Positions 1 to 6,497 of a stretch of 10,348 nucleotides of DNA are shown one piece after another. The first letter of the stretch is position 1. The number at the start of each line of letters is the position of its first letter. Source of the DNA: DASQDN01 sp035630195. Its GTDB lineage: Bacteria; Acidobacteriota; Terriglobia; Bryobacterales; Bryobacteraceae. The stretch spans positions 1 through 10,348 of the forward strand of contig DASQLD010000645.1 of NCBI GenBank assembly GCA_035630195.1, read 5' to 3'. A model generated the notes under the pieces. That model was not told where the DNA came from. It searched no databases and saw only the letters and a program-made list of their open reading frames with translations. The position numbers were made by a program, and so were the translations under genes.

Positions 1-1
1 A

Positions 2-829
2 GAACAGAAAATACAGTTCTTCACCCGCGAACGCAATCAGCCGGTTGTGGTGGGTTTCCTGCTCGATTTGAGCAACGCCAGCAAGATCCACTGGAAGACC
101 TACCAGGAGTCGGCCATCGAGTTGATCTCGACGCTTCTCCCCAACGATCCGAAGTACAGCGGCTATCTCATCACGTACCATACGGACGCCGAAGTTGCGG
201 TCAACACCACGCAGGATCCGGAGAAACTCATCGACCGTGTACGGAAGATCAAGCCAGGTGGCGGCGCTGCGCTGTATGACGCGATCTGGATGGCGTGCAC
301 CAGCCGGAAGCTTGTTAAAGGAGAACCGATCGAGCCGCGTCGCGTGATTGTCGTCATTGGAGATGGGCACGACAACGCGAGCAAGAAAACAATTCAGGAA
401 GTGCTCGAAATCGCCCAACGAAACCTGGTCACGATCTATGGTGTGAGTACGGTTGCCTTCGGGTTCAATTCGGAGGGTGAGAAGAACCTGACCAAGCTCG
501 CCGAGGAGACTGGTGGCCGAGTAGAGTATCCGCTCGAAGGTGTATACAAAGACGTCATCGGCTACCTTGAAAAGCCTTCCGACGAAGGAAATTTCGCTAT
601 CAAGGTCGGAACCGGAGGCTATGCGGCGCAGATCGCTCAAGGCATGTTTCGCGCGATTGCGAACGTTGCCGGAGAAGTGACCACGCAATACATCATGCGC
701 TACATCCCTGAAACGGGCGACACAGAACAGAAGACCTTCCGCAACATCAAGATCACTGTTCCCGACCTGCCCACTGTGAAAGTCCGAACCAGAAAGGGAT
801 ATTACGCGGCGGGGCCGCCTCAGGGGTGA
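2..829 (+). CDS. VWFA-related acidobacterial-domain protein, 5' partial
   Basis: The reading frame is open to the left edge, so the true start lies outside the window; 275 residues are visible. It is a von Willebrand factor A fold: a hydrophobic first strand (VVVGFLLDLSNAS, about residues 15-27), the glycine-rich GGGAALYDAI loop (86-95) and the central strand VIVVIGDGHDN (115-125). The C-terminal part (about 210-275) ends in KVRTRKGYYA, as is typical of the acidobacterial VWFA-related family, usually exported proteins of unknown function. The metal-binding MIDAS site looks degenerate. The third position of DxSxS is Ala (residue 26) and the Thr expected just before ALYD is Ala (89), while the later Asp in GDG (121) is kept. 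It may therefore bind partners without a metal. The signal peptide, if any, is off the window. The next gene begins 10 bases after its stop, which suggests co-transcription. Confidence 0.85.
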   Translation, partial: EQKIQFFTRERNQPVVVGFLLDLSNASKIHWKTYQESAIELISTLLPNDPKYSGYLITYHTDAEVAVNTTQDPEKLIDRVRKIKPGGGAALYDAIWMACTSRKLVKGEPIEPRRVIVVIGDGHDNASKKTIQEVLEIAQRNLVTIYGVSTVAFGFNSEGEKNLTKLAEETGGRVEYPLEGVYKDVIGYLEKPSDEGNFAIKVGTGGYAAQIAQGMFRAIANVAGEVTTQYIMRYIPETGDTEQKTFRNIKITVPDLPTVKVRTRKGYYAAGPPQG

Positions 830-839
830 TTCCGCAAGC

Positions 840-1610
840 ATGAGCGCAATCGGACACTACACGATTCTCCAGACGGCGCTACCCGGCGCCGCGCCAGAGA
901 ACATCGGTGTCCTGCTGGTGGATGACGCAGGCTCGGCCCACGTCAAGATCCGCCGGGATTTGCGATCCTTGGCCGATGAAGACGATGCCGAATACCTTGA
1001 AGCTCTCCGGTTCGATCTGCGTCAGAAAGCGTCTGAGCTTGGCGGTTCATCGCTGATGGCATGGCTAATCGATAACGCATCAAATTTTATTCAGGTCTCG
1101 GATATCGAGGAGACTGCGGTGAGCTGGCCCGAGTCCGATCTGCGGCGCCTCTATTCCGAACACGTGCAGGCGAAGATTCTTCCGTTCGAAACGCACCTTC
1201 CTCAGTACACGCTTGCGGCGGCGGCCGGCAAATGGGGCGAACGGATGGAAGTCGAACCCGAAGGTTGGGTGGAGTCCCCCGAAGGCTTGCGCATGACCGA
1301 CGATATGTTCGTCGCCCATGTCACCGGGCATTCGATGGAACCCCGCATTCCAGCCGGCAGTCTCTGTGTGTTCCGCGCCGATGTCCCCGGCTCGCGCCAG
1401 GGGAAGCTCGTTCTCGTAGAGAATTACGGTGAGGCTGGCGAGAACCGCTACACCATCAAACGCTACCGAAGCTTCAAGCAGCAGGACGAAACCGGATGGC
1501 GTCATGAGCGCATCGTACTCGAGCCGTTGAATCCCGATTATGAAGCCTGGGACCTCGATGAGAACGCAAGCCTGCGCGTCGTTGCCGAGTTTGTGCGCGT
1601 CCTCGAGTAA
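840..1610 (+). CDS. S24 (LexA/UmuD-like) peptidase with a DUF3037-like N-terminal domain
   Basis: The C-terminal half is an S24 serine peptidase domain. The catalytic Ser165 lies in GHSMEPRIPAGSLCVF and the general-base Lys207 in YTIKRYRS. An Ala-Gly pair (A129-G130, in LAAAAGKWGE) sits 36 residues before Ser165, close to the 35 residues between the LexA cleavage site and its serine, so self-cleavage is plausible. The N-terminal part (about 1-110) has no helix-turn-helix. Its opening (YTILQTALPG..NIGVLLVDD) resembles DUF3037-type domains, an assignment made by eye. It is cytoplasmic, with no signal peptide. In LexA and UmuD, RecA filaments on damaged DNA trigger cleavage; whether that applies here is inference. 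ATG start at 840, 10 bases after the VWA stop. The gene is probably in one operon with the NTase and EEP genes downstream. Confidence 0.85.
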   Translation: MSAIGHYTILQTALPGAAPENIGVLLVDDAGSAHVKIRRDLRSLADEDDAEYLEALRFDLRQKASELGGSSLMAWLIDNASNFIQVSDIEETAVSWPESDLRRLYSEHVQAKILPFETHLPQYTLAAAAGKWGERMEVEPEGWVESPEGLRMTDDMFVAHVTGHSMEPRIPAGSLCVFRADVPGSRQGKLVLVENYGEAGENRYTIKRYRSFKQQDETGWRHERIVLEPLNPDYEAWDLDENASLRVVAEFVRVLE

Positions 1611-1650
1611 CCGCCGGAAACAGCCAATAGCGCAGGGCGTCTACCTTCAC

Positions 1651-1655
1651 GAGGA
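1651..1655 (+). promoter_or_regulatory. Ribosome binding site for the nucleotidyltransferase-fold gene
   Basis: GAGGA lies 7 bases before the ATG at 1663 and decides that start. The longer open frame beginning at 1540 would overlap the S24 gene by 71 bases and adds a low-complexity Arg/Ser/Gln-rich stretch unlike a protein domain. GTG at 1660 is directly adjacent and cannot be excluded. Confidence 0.6.
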
Positions 1656-1662
1656 CAACGTG

Positions 1663-2172
1663 ATGAACTTTGAGGCTGCTGGCGCAGGCCAAGAAGACGA
1701 TGAAAAACTTAATTTGCCTACCGAGGATGAGATGCGAGCGAACGTCATCCGCCTAGCTTTCTATGATGATGAAGCTCTCTACCAACAGTTTTGCGAGATC
1801 GTTCGCGAAGCTGTCCCGGAAGCGGAAGCCGTTGTCATGCGAGGCAGCTCGGTTACTGGCTTCCGGTATCGCGACAATGCGCCGTTCGATGCGGACGGTC
1901 CCGGCACAAGCGATCTCGATCTGACCCTAGTTGGGGCTGATGTGCTTCGATATTATGCGCTCGACGGATACTGGATCCCTGGCATTCACTCGCGTCCATT
2001 GAGCGAAGAAGATCCTGACATCGCTCCTGAGTTGGTACCATTGCGCGAACGCCTGATGGGCATGGTTAATCGTCCCGTCAACATTCAAGGCACACGGAGT
2101 TGGATGCAGTATCTGCGCGGCGACATGATGGGTCAACCTTATTTGACGATGTTCGGCAAGGTCACTGAGTAA
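1663..2172 (+). CDS. Nucleotidyltransferase-fold protein
   Basis: A protein of 169 residues with the signature of the polymerase-beta-like nucleotidyltransferase fold. A helix (about 37-52) leads into strand AEAVVMRGSS (GSS at 61-63). After an unusually long 20-residue connection (GFRYRDNAPFDADGPGT) comes SDLDLTLVG, with the paired acids D84 and D86. Members with these motifs transfer nucleotides to proteins, RNA or antibiotics. The usual third carboxylate would fall in the strand RPVNIQG (138-143), where N140 appears instead of Asp, so catalysis is uncertain. There is no antibiotic-kinase or toxin signature beyond the fold. The start was chosen from the upstream GAGGA. Its stop is 6 bases before the next gene, so translation is probably coupled. 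Substrate unknown. Confidence 0.7.
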   Translation: MNFEAAGAGQEDDEKLNLPTEDEMRANVIRLAFYDDEALYQQFCEIVREAVPEAEAVVMRGSSVTGFRYRDNAPFDADGPGTSDLDLTLVGADVLRYYALDGYWIPGIHSRPLSEEDPDIAPELVPLRERLMGMVNRPVNIQGTRSWMQYLRGDMMGQPYLTMFGKVTE

Positions 2173-2178
2173 ACGCTA

Positions 2179-2922
2179 TTGCGTCTTCTCAGCTACAATA
2201 TCCGGCTCGGAGGAGGCGGACGCGAACAGCAGATCGCGGCAGTCATCAAGTCCTGTTCTCCTGACATGGTTATTCTGCAAGAGGCGATTCGTCCCGATGT
2301 AGTCGAGCACGTTGCTAAGGAATGTGGCTTTCCCAAATGGGCCGCTTCCGCGGGAGATTCCCTCGCGTACCTTAGCCGAATGGACATCGCGCATCACGCT
2401 TGGAGGGAAGTTCGATTGGCCCGTCGCCGGTATCTCGAAATGGTCATGCCCGGAACCAGTACGCGGATTTTCGGTGTCCATTTGGCGGCGATTCATTCGA
2501 ACGTCACCGAACGCCGGCGCGAACATGAACTGAAGTCACTGCTAGCCAACATCGCACAACATCAACACGGCTTTCACGTCGTGACAGGCGACTTCAACAC
2601 GCTCGCTCCGGGCGAGCAGCTCGATATGGCGCGACTACCTCTTCGCTATCGCGCCCTTGCCTGGCTGACCGGCCGTAAGATCCGATGGAAAACCATTCAG
2701 TTGCTCCTTGACGCCGGTTATGTCGACGGCTACCGGCTTTTTCACAAACTCGATGCAGGCCACACTTTTCCTACGTGGGATCCTCATGTCCGCCTCGACT
2801 ACGTCTTTGTGCCCAAACAATTCGCTGATCGTCTGACGAGCTGTGATGTTATCCGCGACGCTCCGGCTCTGCGCGACGCCTCCGATCACTTCCCGCTGGT
2901 ATTTGAAATCACAGAGGGGTGA
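2179..2922 (+). CDS. Endonuclease/exonuclease/phosphatase (EEP) family protein
   Basis: A 247-residue protein carrying the full set of DNase I/AP-endonuclease-type motifs in order: SYNIR (N7), LQE (E35), GVHL (H101), GDFNT (D138, N140), RLDYVFV (D207) and SDHFPL (D236, H237). These residues bind Mg2+ and activate water to cleave phosphodiester or phosphomonoester bonds. The family also covers sphingomyelinases and inositol phosphatases, so the substrate cannot be named. There is no signal peptide or membrane segment, so it is cytoplasmic. TTG at 2179 is the start chosen: the first strand, with its essential Asn, begins at residue 2, and the next in-frame ATG (residue 30) would delete it. The 6-base gap to the nucleotidyltransferase gene implies coupled translation. 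A protein of this type next to an S24 peptidase could act on nucleic acid, but that is inference. Confidence 0.85.
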   Translation: MRLLSYNIRLGGGGREQQIAAVIKSCSPDMVILQEAIRPDVVEHVAKECGFPKWAASAGDSLAYLSRMDIAHHAWREVRLARRRYLEMVMPGTSTRIFGVHLAAIHSNVTERRREHELKSLLANIAQHQHGFHVVTGDFNTLAPGEQLDMARLPLRYRALAWLTGRKIRWKTIQLLLDAGYVDGYRLFHKLDAGHTFPTWDPHVRLDYVFVPKQFADRLTSCDVIRDAPALRDASDHFPLVFEITEG

Positions 2923-2943
2923 AAAAAGAGGAAAATAGGATCT

Positions 2944-3189
2944 ATGGCGAGGGGCTGGGAAAGTAAGTCCATCGAATCACAGATCGAAGAGTTTGAACGG
3001 TCCAAGCCGCCAGTCAGCAAGTCACGCGAAGAAATTCGCCGCGAGCAACAACGGGCCAGTATCGAGTTAACCCGGACGAGGGTACTGCACGACCTGGAGA
3101 CGGCAACCCACGACCGCTATCGTGAACAGCTCGAAGCGGCATTGCGTCATCTCGATACTCAACTGGCTGCACTGGACGACGCTATTTAG
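2944..3189 (+). CDS. Small charged helical hypothetical protein
   Basis: An 81-residue protein rich in Glu, Arg, Gln and Ala. It begins MARGWESKSIESQ, and from about residue 25 to 80 it is predicted by eye to be nearly continuous helix with heptad-like leucines (LHDLETA..LEAALRHLDTQLAAL), so it may form a coiled coil. There is no Cys, signal peptide or membrane segment. I recognise the MARGWESKS opening as a recurring style in acidobacterial hypotheticals, but no function is known to me. A purine-rich leader carries GAGGA at 2928-2932 and AGGA at 2937-2940 ahead of the ATG. It lies 21 bases behind the EEP gene, probably as the last gene of the operon. Its TAG stop overlaps the TAA stop of the convergent aminotransferase gene. 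Confidence 0.7.
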   Translation: MARGWESKSIESQIEEFERSKPPVSKSREEIRREQQRASIELTRTRVLHDLETATHDRYREQLEAALRHLDTQLAALDDAI

Positions 3190-4328
3190 GGTAGCGTCGC
3201 CGCAAGATGGTCCATTTCGGCTGGGTCGATGTAGAAGTGTGGCGACACTCTTACCCATCCTTGTCTCGGAGCCGCTTCAAAGCCTGCATCGCGTAATCGG
3301 CTGACAACAAGCCTACTGTCGATCCCCTGCTTTTGGAAGCTGACAATTCCAGCGCCGGTTTGAACCGTCCGTGGCTGTAGCACGCTATATCCTCGAGCAG
3401 TTACGGCATCGGCCACACGGTCCCCAAGGGATTGTATCGCTGGCGCGACGCGGTCGATACCGACCTCCAGCAAGAATTGCACTGCTGCCCTTAAACCATA
3501 GATTCCTACTGTGTTAAGCGTCCCACACTCGTACCGTCCGGCATCATTACGAAGCGTCAGCTCCCGGCAGGAGAAGTCGTTGTAGGACGCGACATTGGTC
3601 CAGCCGAATTCAGAGGGCTCGATCGAATCTTGAATGTCTTTTTGGATATAGAGGATCCCGCAGCCTTCAGGGCCCAGGAGCCATTTGTGGCCATCGGCCG
3701 CCAGCGCGTGGATACGGCACGCCTTCACGTCGAGTGGGAAGGCGCCGAGTCCTTGAATAGCATCGACAAAGAACAGAGTTCCGTGACGATGGCAAATCTC
3801 GCCGATGGTTTTGAGATCGGTCCGATAGCCGCTCAGGTATTGGACGAAACTGGTTGAAAGTAGCCGCGCGCCGCGCACAGCCTCCTCAATGCGGTCGATC
3901 GGATCTAAAAACGATAGCCATTCGACGCATATCCCCTTTCGCTCCAGTCGTTTCCAGGGAAATACATTCGCCGGAAACTCCTCCCGGAAGGCAATGATCC
4001 GGTCACCGGGCCGCCAGTCAATGCCAGTCGCAACCATCGAAATGCCTTCCGATGTGTTCTTGACGATGGCAATCTCTTTAGGATCGGCGTGAATCAGCTT
4101 GGCGGTTGCGACCCGTAGACCCTGATACGCATCTAACCACTTGTCGTAATGGTGGGAACCGTACAGCATTGCGTCGTCGGCGAGGTGCTTCATGGCCTCC
4201 GCGGCGCGGCGGCAAAGCGGGGCGACACCAGCGTGGTTGAGATAAACCAGGTTTTGGGTGACTGGGAAGTGGTCCTGGTACTCTTTCCAGAGTTCCTGCC
4301 CAGCGCCAGTTAAAGTTTCGTAACCCAT
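3186..4328 (-). CDS. Class V PLP-dependent aminotransferase-like enzyme
   Basis: A 380-residue fold-type I PLP enzyme of the NifS/isopenicillin-N-epimerase-like group. Visible landmarks are the N-terminal YLNHAGVAP (N31, H32), the cofactor-contacting FFVDAIQGLG (D189, Q192), the Schiff-base lysine K215 in ADGHKWLLGPEG, RYECGTLN (265-272) and the terminal carboxylate-binding arginine in VRVSPHFY (R360). Cysteine desulfurases carry an active-site Cys in the C-terminal loop; here the loop reads EAAPRQGWVRVSP with no Cys, so it is unlikely to be a sulfur donor. Aminotransferase, lyase or epimerase activity remains possible and the substrate is unknown. No signal peptide. The ATG at 4328 has GAGAAG directly upstream, which is tight spacing for a ribosome binding site. 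The gene stands alone: convergent with the left cluster and divergent from the M48 peptidase. Confidence 0.88.
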   Translation of the reverse strand: MGYETLTGAGQELWKEYQDHFPVTQNLVYLNHAGVAPLCRRAAEAMKHLADDAMLYGSHHYDKWLDAYQGLRVATAKLIHADPKEIAIVKNTSEGISMVATGIDWRPGDRIIAFREEFPANVFPWKRLERKGICVEWLSFLDPIDRIEEAVRGARLLSTSFVQYLSGYRTDLKTIGEICHRHGTLFFVDAIQGLGAFPLDVKACRIHALAADGHKWLLGPEGCGILYIQKDIQDSIEPSEFGWTNVASYNDFSCRELTLRNDAGRYECGTLNTVGIYGLRAAVQFLLEVGIDRVAPAIQSLGDRVADAVTARGYSVLQPRTVQTGAGIVSFQKQGIDSRLVVSRLRDAGFEAAPRQGWVRVSPHFYIDPAEMDHLAATLP

Positions 4329-4461
4329 CTTCTCGAATATACGTTAAAGCTACAGGAGCCTCCGGCGGCAGAGTAAACTGTGCGCTGAAAGCGCGGCTAT
4401 TCCATAGCAGTGCAAAGAAGCATATAGTAGAGAAGCAGGAATGGCTCGTTAAGGAGTTTCG
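4329..4461. promoter_or_regulatory. Divergent intergenic region holding both promoters
   Basis: This 133-base spacer separates the minus-strand aminotransferase from the plus-strand M48 peptidase, so it must contain a promoter for each. On the plus strand a TATAGT hexamer at 4423-4428 could be a -10 box, but the sequence 17 bases upstream (TTCCAT) matches the -35 consensus poorly. On the minus strand TATATT lies only a few bases before the ATG at 4328, which would imply a nearly leaderless transcript. A small GCGC-TGAAA-GCGC hairpin sits at 4382-4394. AAGGAG at 4450-4455 is a good ribosome binding site for the M48 gene. No clear operator repeat is seen. The boxes are tentative. Confidence 0.35.
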
Positions 4462-5535
4462 ATGAAACGTCTCGTTTCCACTAATCTTTGGGCCGCGCAT
4501 CTCGGGTTGGTCGCAGCTCTCTCTCTCTCTGTCTCTCCTCTGCAGGGCTTTGCAAAGGAAGAGGAAACGGAGAAGAGCGAGAAGGCTGACAAAAACGAGA
4601 AGAAGAAAAAGAATTCCAAAAAGGATCCCGACGCCATTGGGGACCGTGACGTGGGTAAGGGCGTTAACTTCTACTCTCTCGAGAAAGAGATCGCCCTGGG
4701 CAAGCAGGTCGCACAGGAAATCGAGCGGCAAGCGAAGGTCATCGACGACCCCGTCATCGCTGAGTATGTAAACCGTGTCGGGCAGAACCTGGTTCGTAAC
4801 TCGGACGTAAAGGTGCCGGTCACGATTAAAGTGCTCGATGCGGAAGAGGTCAACGCAATGGCGTTACCCGGCGGATTCTTCTTCGTGAACGCAGGACTCA
4901 TCATGAAGGCGGAAAGCGAGTCGGAGCTGGCAGGCGTGATGGCGCATGAGATCGCGCATATCGCGGCCAGGCACGGCACGCGGCAGGCGACACGTGGGCA
5001 GGTCATCAATCTCGCTTCCATCCCGCTTATCTTCATGGGCGGGTGGACGGGATACGGGATCCGGCAAGCGACGAGCATTCTGGTGCCGCTGGGATTCCTG
5101 AAGTTCTCCAGGTCCTTCGAGCAGGAGGCCGACCTTCTCGGTCTGCAGTACATGTACAAGGCCGGCTACGATCCGACCGCGTTCGTCGACTTCTTCGAGA
5201 AGATCCAGTCGATGGAGAAGAAGAAGCCCGGCACGATGGCGAAGGTCTTCTCTTCGCACCCGATGACGGACGACCGGATCAAGGACTCCCAGAAAAACAT
5301 CCAGGAGATCTTGGAAGCTAAGCCCGAGTACGTCGTGACGACTTCGGAGTTTAACGACGTGAAAACTCGGCTGGCATCAATGCAGAATCGCCGCAAGATC
5401 GACGACAAGGATGACAATCGTCCCAAGCTGAAGAAGGCGCCCAGCGGTGGCACATCGCCCATCGAAGATAAGGACAGCAAGGGTAAGACGAAGGAAGAAG
5501 AGGACGAGCGTCCGACTCTGAAGCGTCGAACGTAA
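4462..5535 (+). CDS. Exported M48 family zinc metallopeptidase
   Basis: A 357-residue secreted protease of the BepA/LoiP type. A Sec signal peptide (residues 1-31) ends at GFA, followed by an extreme Lys/Glu-rich linker (32-56). The M48 domain covers about 70-290. It contains NAMALPGGFFFVNAGL (131-146), the zinc motif HEIAH (H162, H166, catalytic E163), a glycine-rich hydrophobic stretch (about 183-212) and the third ligand E222 in FEQEAD. It closes with SSHPMTDDRI (264-273). Such peptidases degrade misfolded or stalled outer-membrane proteins in the periplasm. BepA's C-terminal TPR domain is absent. The tail (about 311-357) is low-complexity and charged, and holds two copies of a D-x-R-P-x-L-K motif (318-324 and 348-354). 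Start supported by AAGGAG at 4450-4455. The gene is monocistronic and ends at a hairpin terminator. Confidence 0.92.
   Translation: MKRLVSTNLWAAHLGLVAALSLSVSPLQGFAKEEETEKSEKADKNEKKKKNSKKDPDAIGDRDVGKGVNFYSLEKEIALGKQVAQEIERQAKVIDDPVIAEYVNRVGQNLVRNSDVKVPVTIKVLDAEEVNAMALPGGFFFVNAGLIMKAESESELAGVMAHEIAHIAARHGTRQATRGQVINLASIPLIFMGGWTGYGIRQATSILVPLGFLKFSRSFEQEADLLGLQYMYKAGYDPTAFVDFFEKIQSMEKKKPGTMAKVFSSHPMTDDRIKDSQKNIQEILEAKPEYVVTTSEFNDVKTRLASMQNRRKIDDKDDNRPKLKKAPSGGTSPIEDKDSKGKTKEEEDERPTLKRRT
4517..4530 (+). repeat. CT dinucleotide repeat (7 units) in the M48 signal-peptide coding region
   Basis: Seven uninterrupted CT units encode the Leu-Ser-Leu-Ser part of the signal peptide and are followed, after a single G, by more CT-rich sequence to about 4540. 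A gain or loss of one unit by polymerase slippage would frameshift the gene within its first 25 codons. The repeat is visible directly; a phase-variation role is only a possibility. Confidence 0.75.
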
Positions 5536-5579
5536 ACTTCGGATAAATAAAGATACATCCCCGCAAGCAAATTGGATGG

Positions 5580-5613
5580 ACAAAAGGCTCCCGAGAAATC
5601 GGGAGCCTTTTGT
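5580..5613. terminator. Bidirectional intrinsic terminator
   Basis: A 15-base-pair stem (5580-5594 paired with 5599-5613, ending in one G-T/A-T edge) closes on a GAAA tetraloop at 5595-5598. The core is GGCTCCCGA/TCGGGAGCC flanked by AAAA and TTTT, so a U-rich tail follows the hairpin on either strand. It lies between the end of the M48 gene (5535) and the end of the convergent WD40 gene, whose stop codon begins directly after it at 5614. It can serve both transcripts. Confidence 0.92.
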
Positions 5614-6495
5614 TTAGGGAACCCGCCAGAGCGAAATGCCGCTATCAAGGTTCGTGGTTGCCACCAACTTGCCGTCCGGGGAAAATACCGTGCTATTCAC
5701 CCGGTTCGGTGAGGCCATAGTTCGAACCACGTTGCCCGACGCCAAATCTCGAATCAGGATGGATACCGCCATCTTGCTCGAGATGTCATTGAATCCTCCT
5801 GTGACGATCAGGCGGCTATCGGGAGAAATCGCAAGGCAGGAGATCATCTCCGCTTGTCCGGGAATCTTTCGGACCAGCTTCCACGTCTTGGCGTCCCATA
5901 GGTAAACGGTACGATCCACTCCCGCCGATACAAGATACTTACCATCCGGTGAAAATGCCAGGGCAAACATCGCTACCGGCAATTCCTCGATGATGCGAAC
6001 CAGTTCCCCGTTTCTGGTGCTCCAAACGCGCACATTGGTATCGCTGTCGGCAGCAACGAATATGGCTCCGTCGGGAGAAAAGGCCGTGCCCATCGCGCCA
6101 CCTAACCCCCCATTCACGGCCACTCGCTCCTTGCCGGTCGCAGTGTCCCAGATCCGCACTTTCTTGTCGCGGCTCGAGGTCGCGAGCACGCTCGCCTCGC
6201 GCGAAAAGATCAGCGAGACTTGGCGCATCCCGACGATATCGAATTCACGGGTGACTTGTGCCGTTGTGGCGTCCGATAAGCGCAGTCCTTTGTCGCCGAA
6301 GCTGGCGATTCGATCCGCTCCGGTAGTGAAAGCGAACATTCGGCCCTCGATCGGGACGGTACGGATCAACTTGCCGGAACTGACGTTCCAGACGCGGACC
6401 TTGCCATCCGGCCCGACTCCGGAGAGAGTGTCGCCTTGTGAGGAGAACGTGAGGGCCCGAACCGGAACATCTGTTTGAATGACTTGATCCGACAT
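5614..6495 (-). CDS. WD40 repeat beta-propeller protein
   Basis: A 293-residue protein made almost entirely of WD40 repeats. Blade ends are visible as DGKVRVWNVSSGKL, GLRLSDATTAQV, DKKVRIWDTATGKE, DTNVRVWSTRNGEL, DRTVYLWDAKTWKL, a degenerate ILIRDLASGNV and the final DSGISLWRVP. That makes seven blades, enough for one closed propeller with the N-terminal strand completing the last blade. FSPDGK turns recur before most blades. There is no signal peptide, membrane segment or enzymatic domain, so it is probably a cytoplasmic scaffold for protein contacts; partner unknown. The ATG at 6495 is preferred over the GTG at 6516 because GGAGAAA (complement of 6504-6510) is properly spaced before it. The start lies 2 bases after the dioxygenase stop, so it is the last gene of the minus-strand run. 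Confidence 0.88.
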   Translation of the reverse strand: MSDQVIQTDVPVRALTFSSQGDTLSGVGPDGKVRVWNVSSGKLIRTVPIEGRMFAFTTGADRIASFGDKGLRLSDATTAQVTREFDIVGMRQVSLIFSREASVLATSSRDKKVRIWDTATGKERVAVNGGLGGAMGTAFSPDGAIFVAADSDTNVRVWSTRNGELVRIIEELPVAMFALAFSPDGKYLVSAGVDRTVYLWDAKTWKLVRKIPGQAEMISCLAISPDSRLIVTGGFNDISSKMAVSILIRDLASGNVVRTMASPNRVNSTVFSPDGKLVATTNLDSGISLWRVP

Positions 6496-6497
6496 GC

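Noticed and set aside
1540..1662. N-terminal extension of the nucleotidyltransferase gene from the ATG at 1540
   Set aside because: It overlaps the S24 gene in another frame, is low-complexity, and the ATG at 1663 has a well-spaced GAGGA.
4382..4394. GCGC-TGAAA-GCGC hairpin as a terminator or riboswitch element
   Set aside because: The stem is only four base pairs and has no T-run, so it is too weak to call as a separate feature.
4078..4731. Long minus-strand open frame across the aminotransferase start, spacer and M48 5' end
   Set aside because: It is an antisense shadow of two well-supported genes, with low-complexity composition and no recognisable domain.
5166..5648. Minus-strand open frame antisense to the M48 3' half and crossing the terminator
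   Set aside because: It reads through the terminator hairpin and its Ser-rich sequence is the complement of the Lys/Glu-rich tail.
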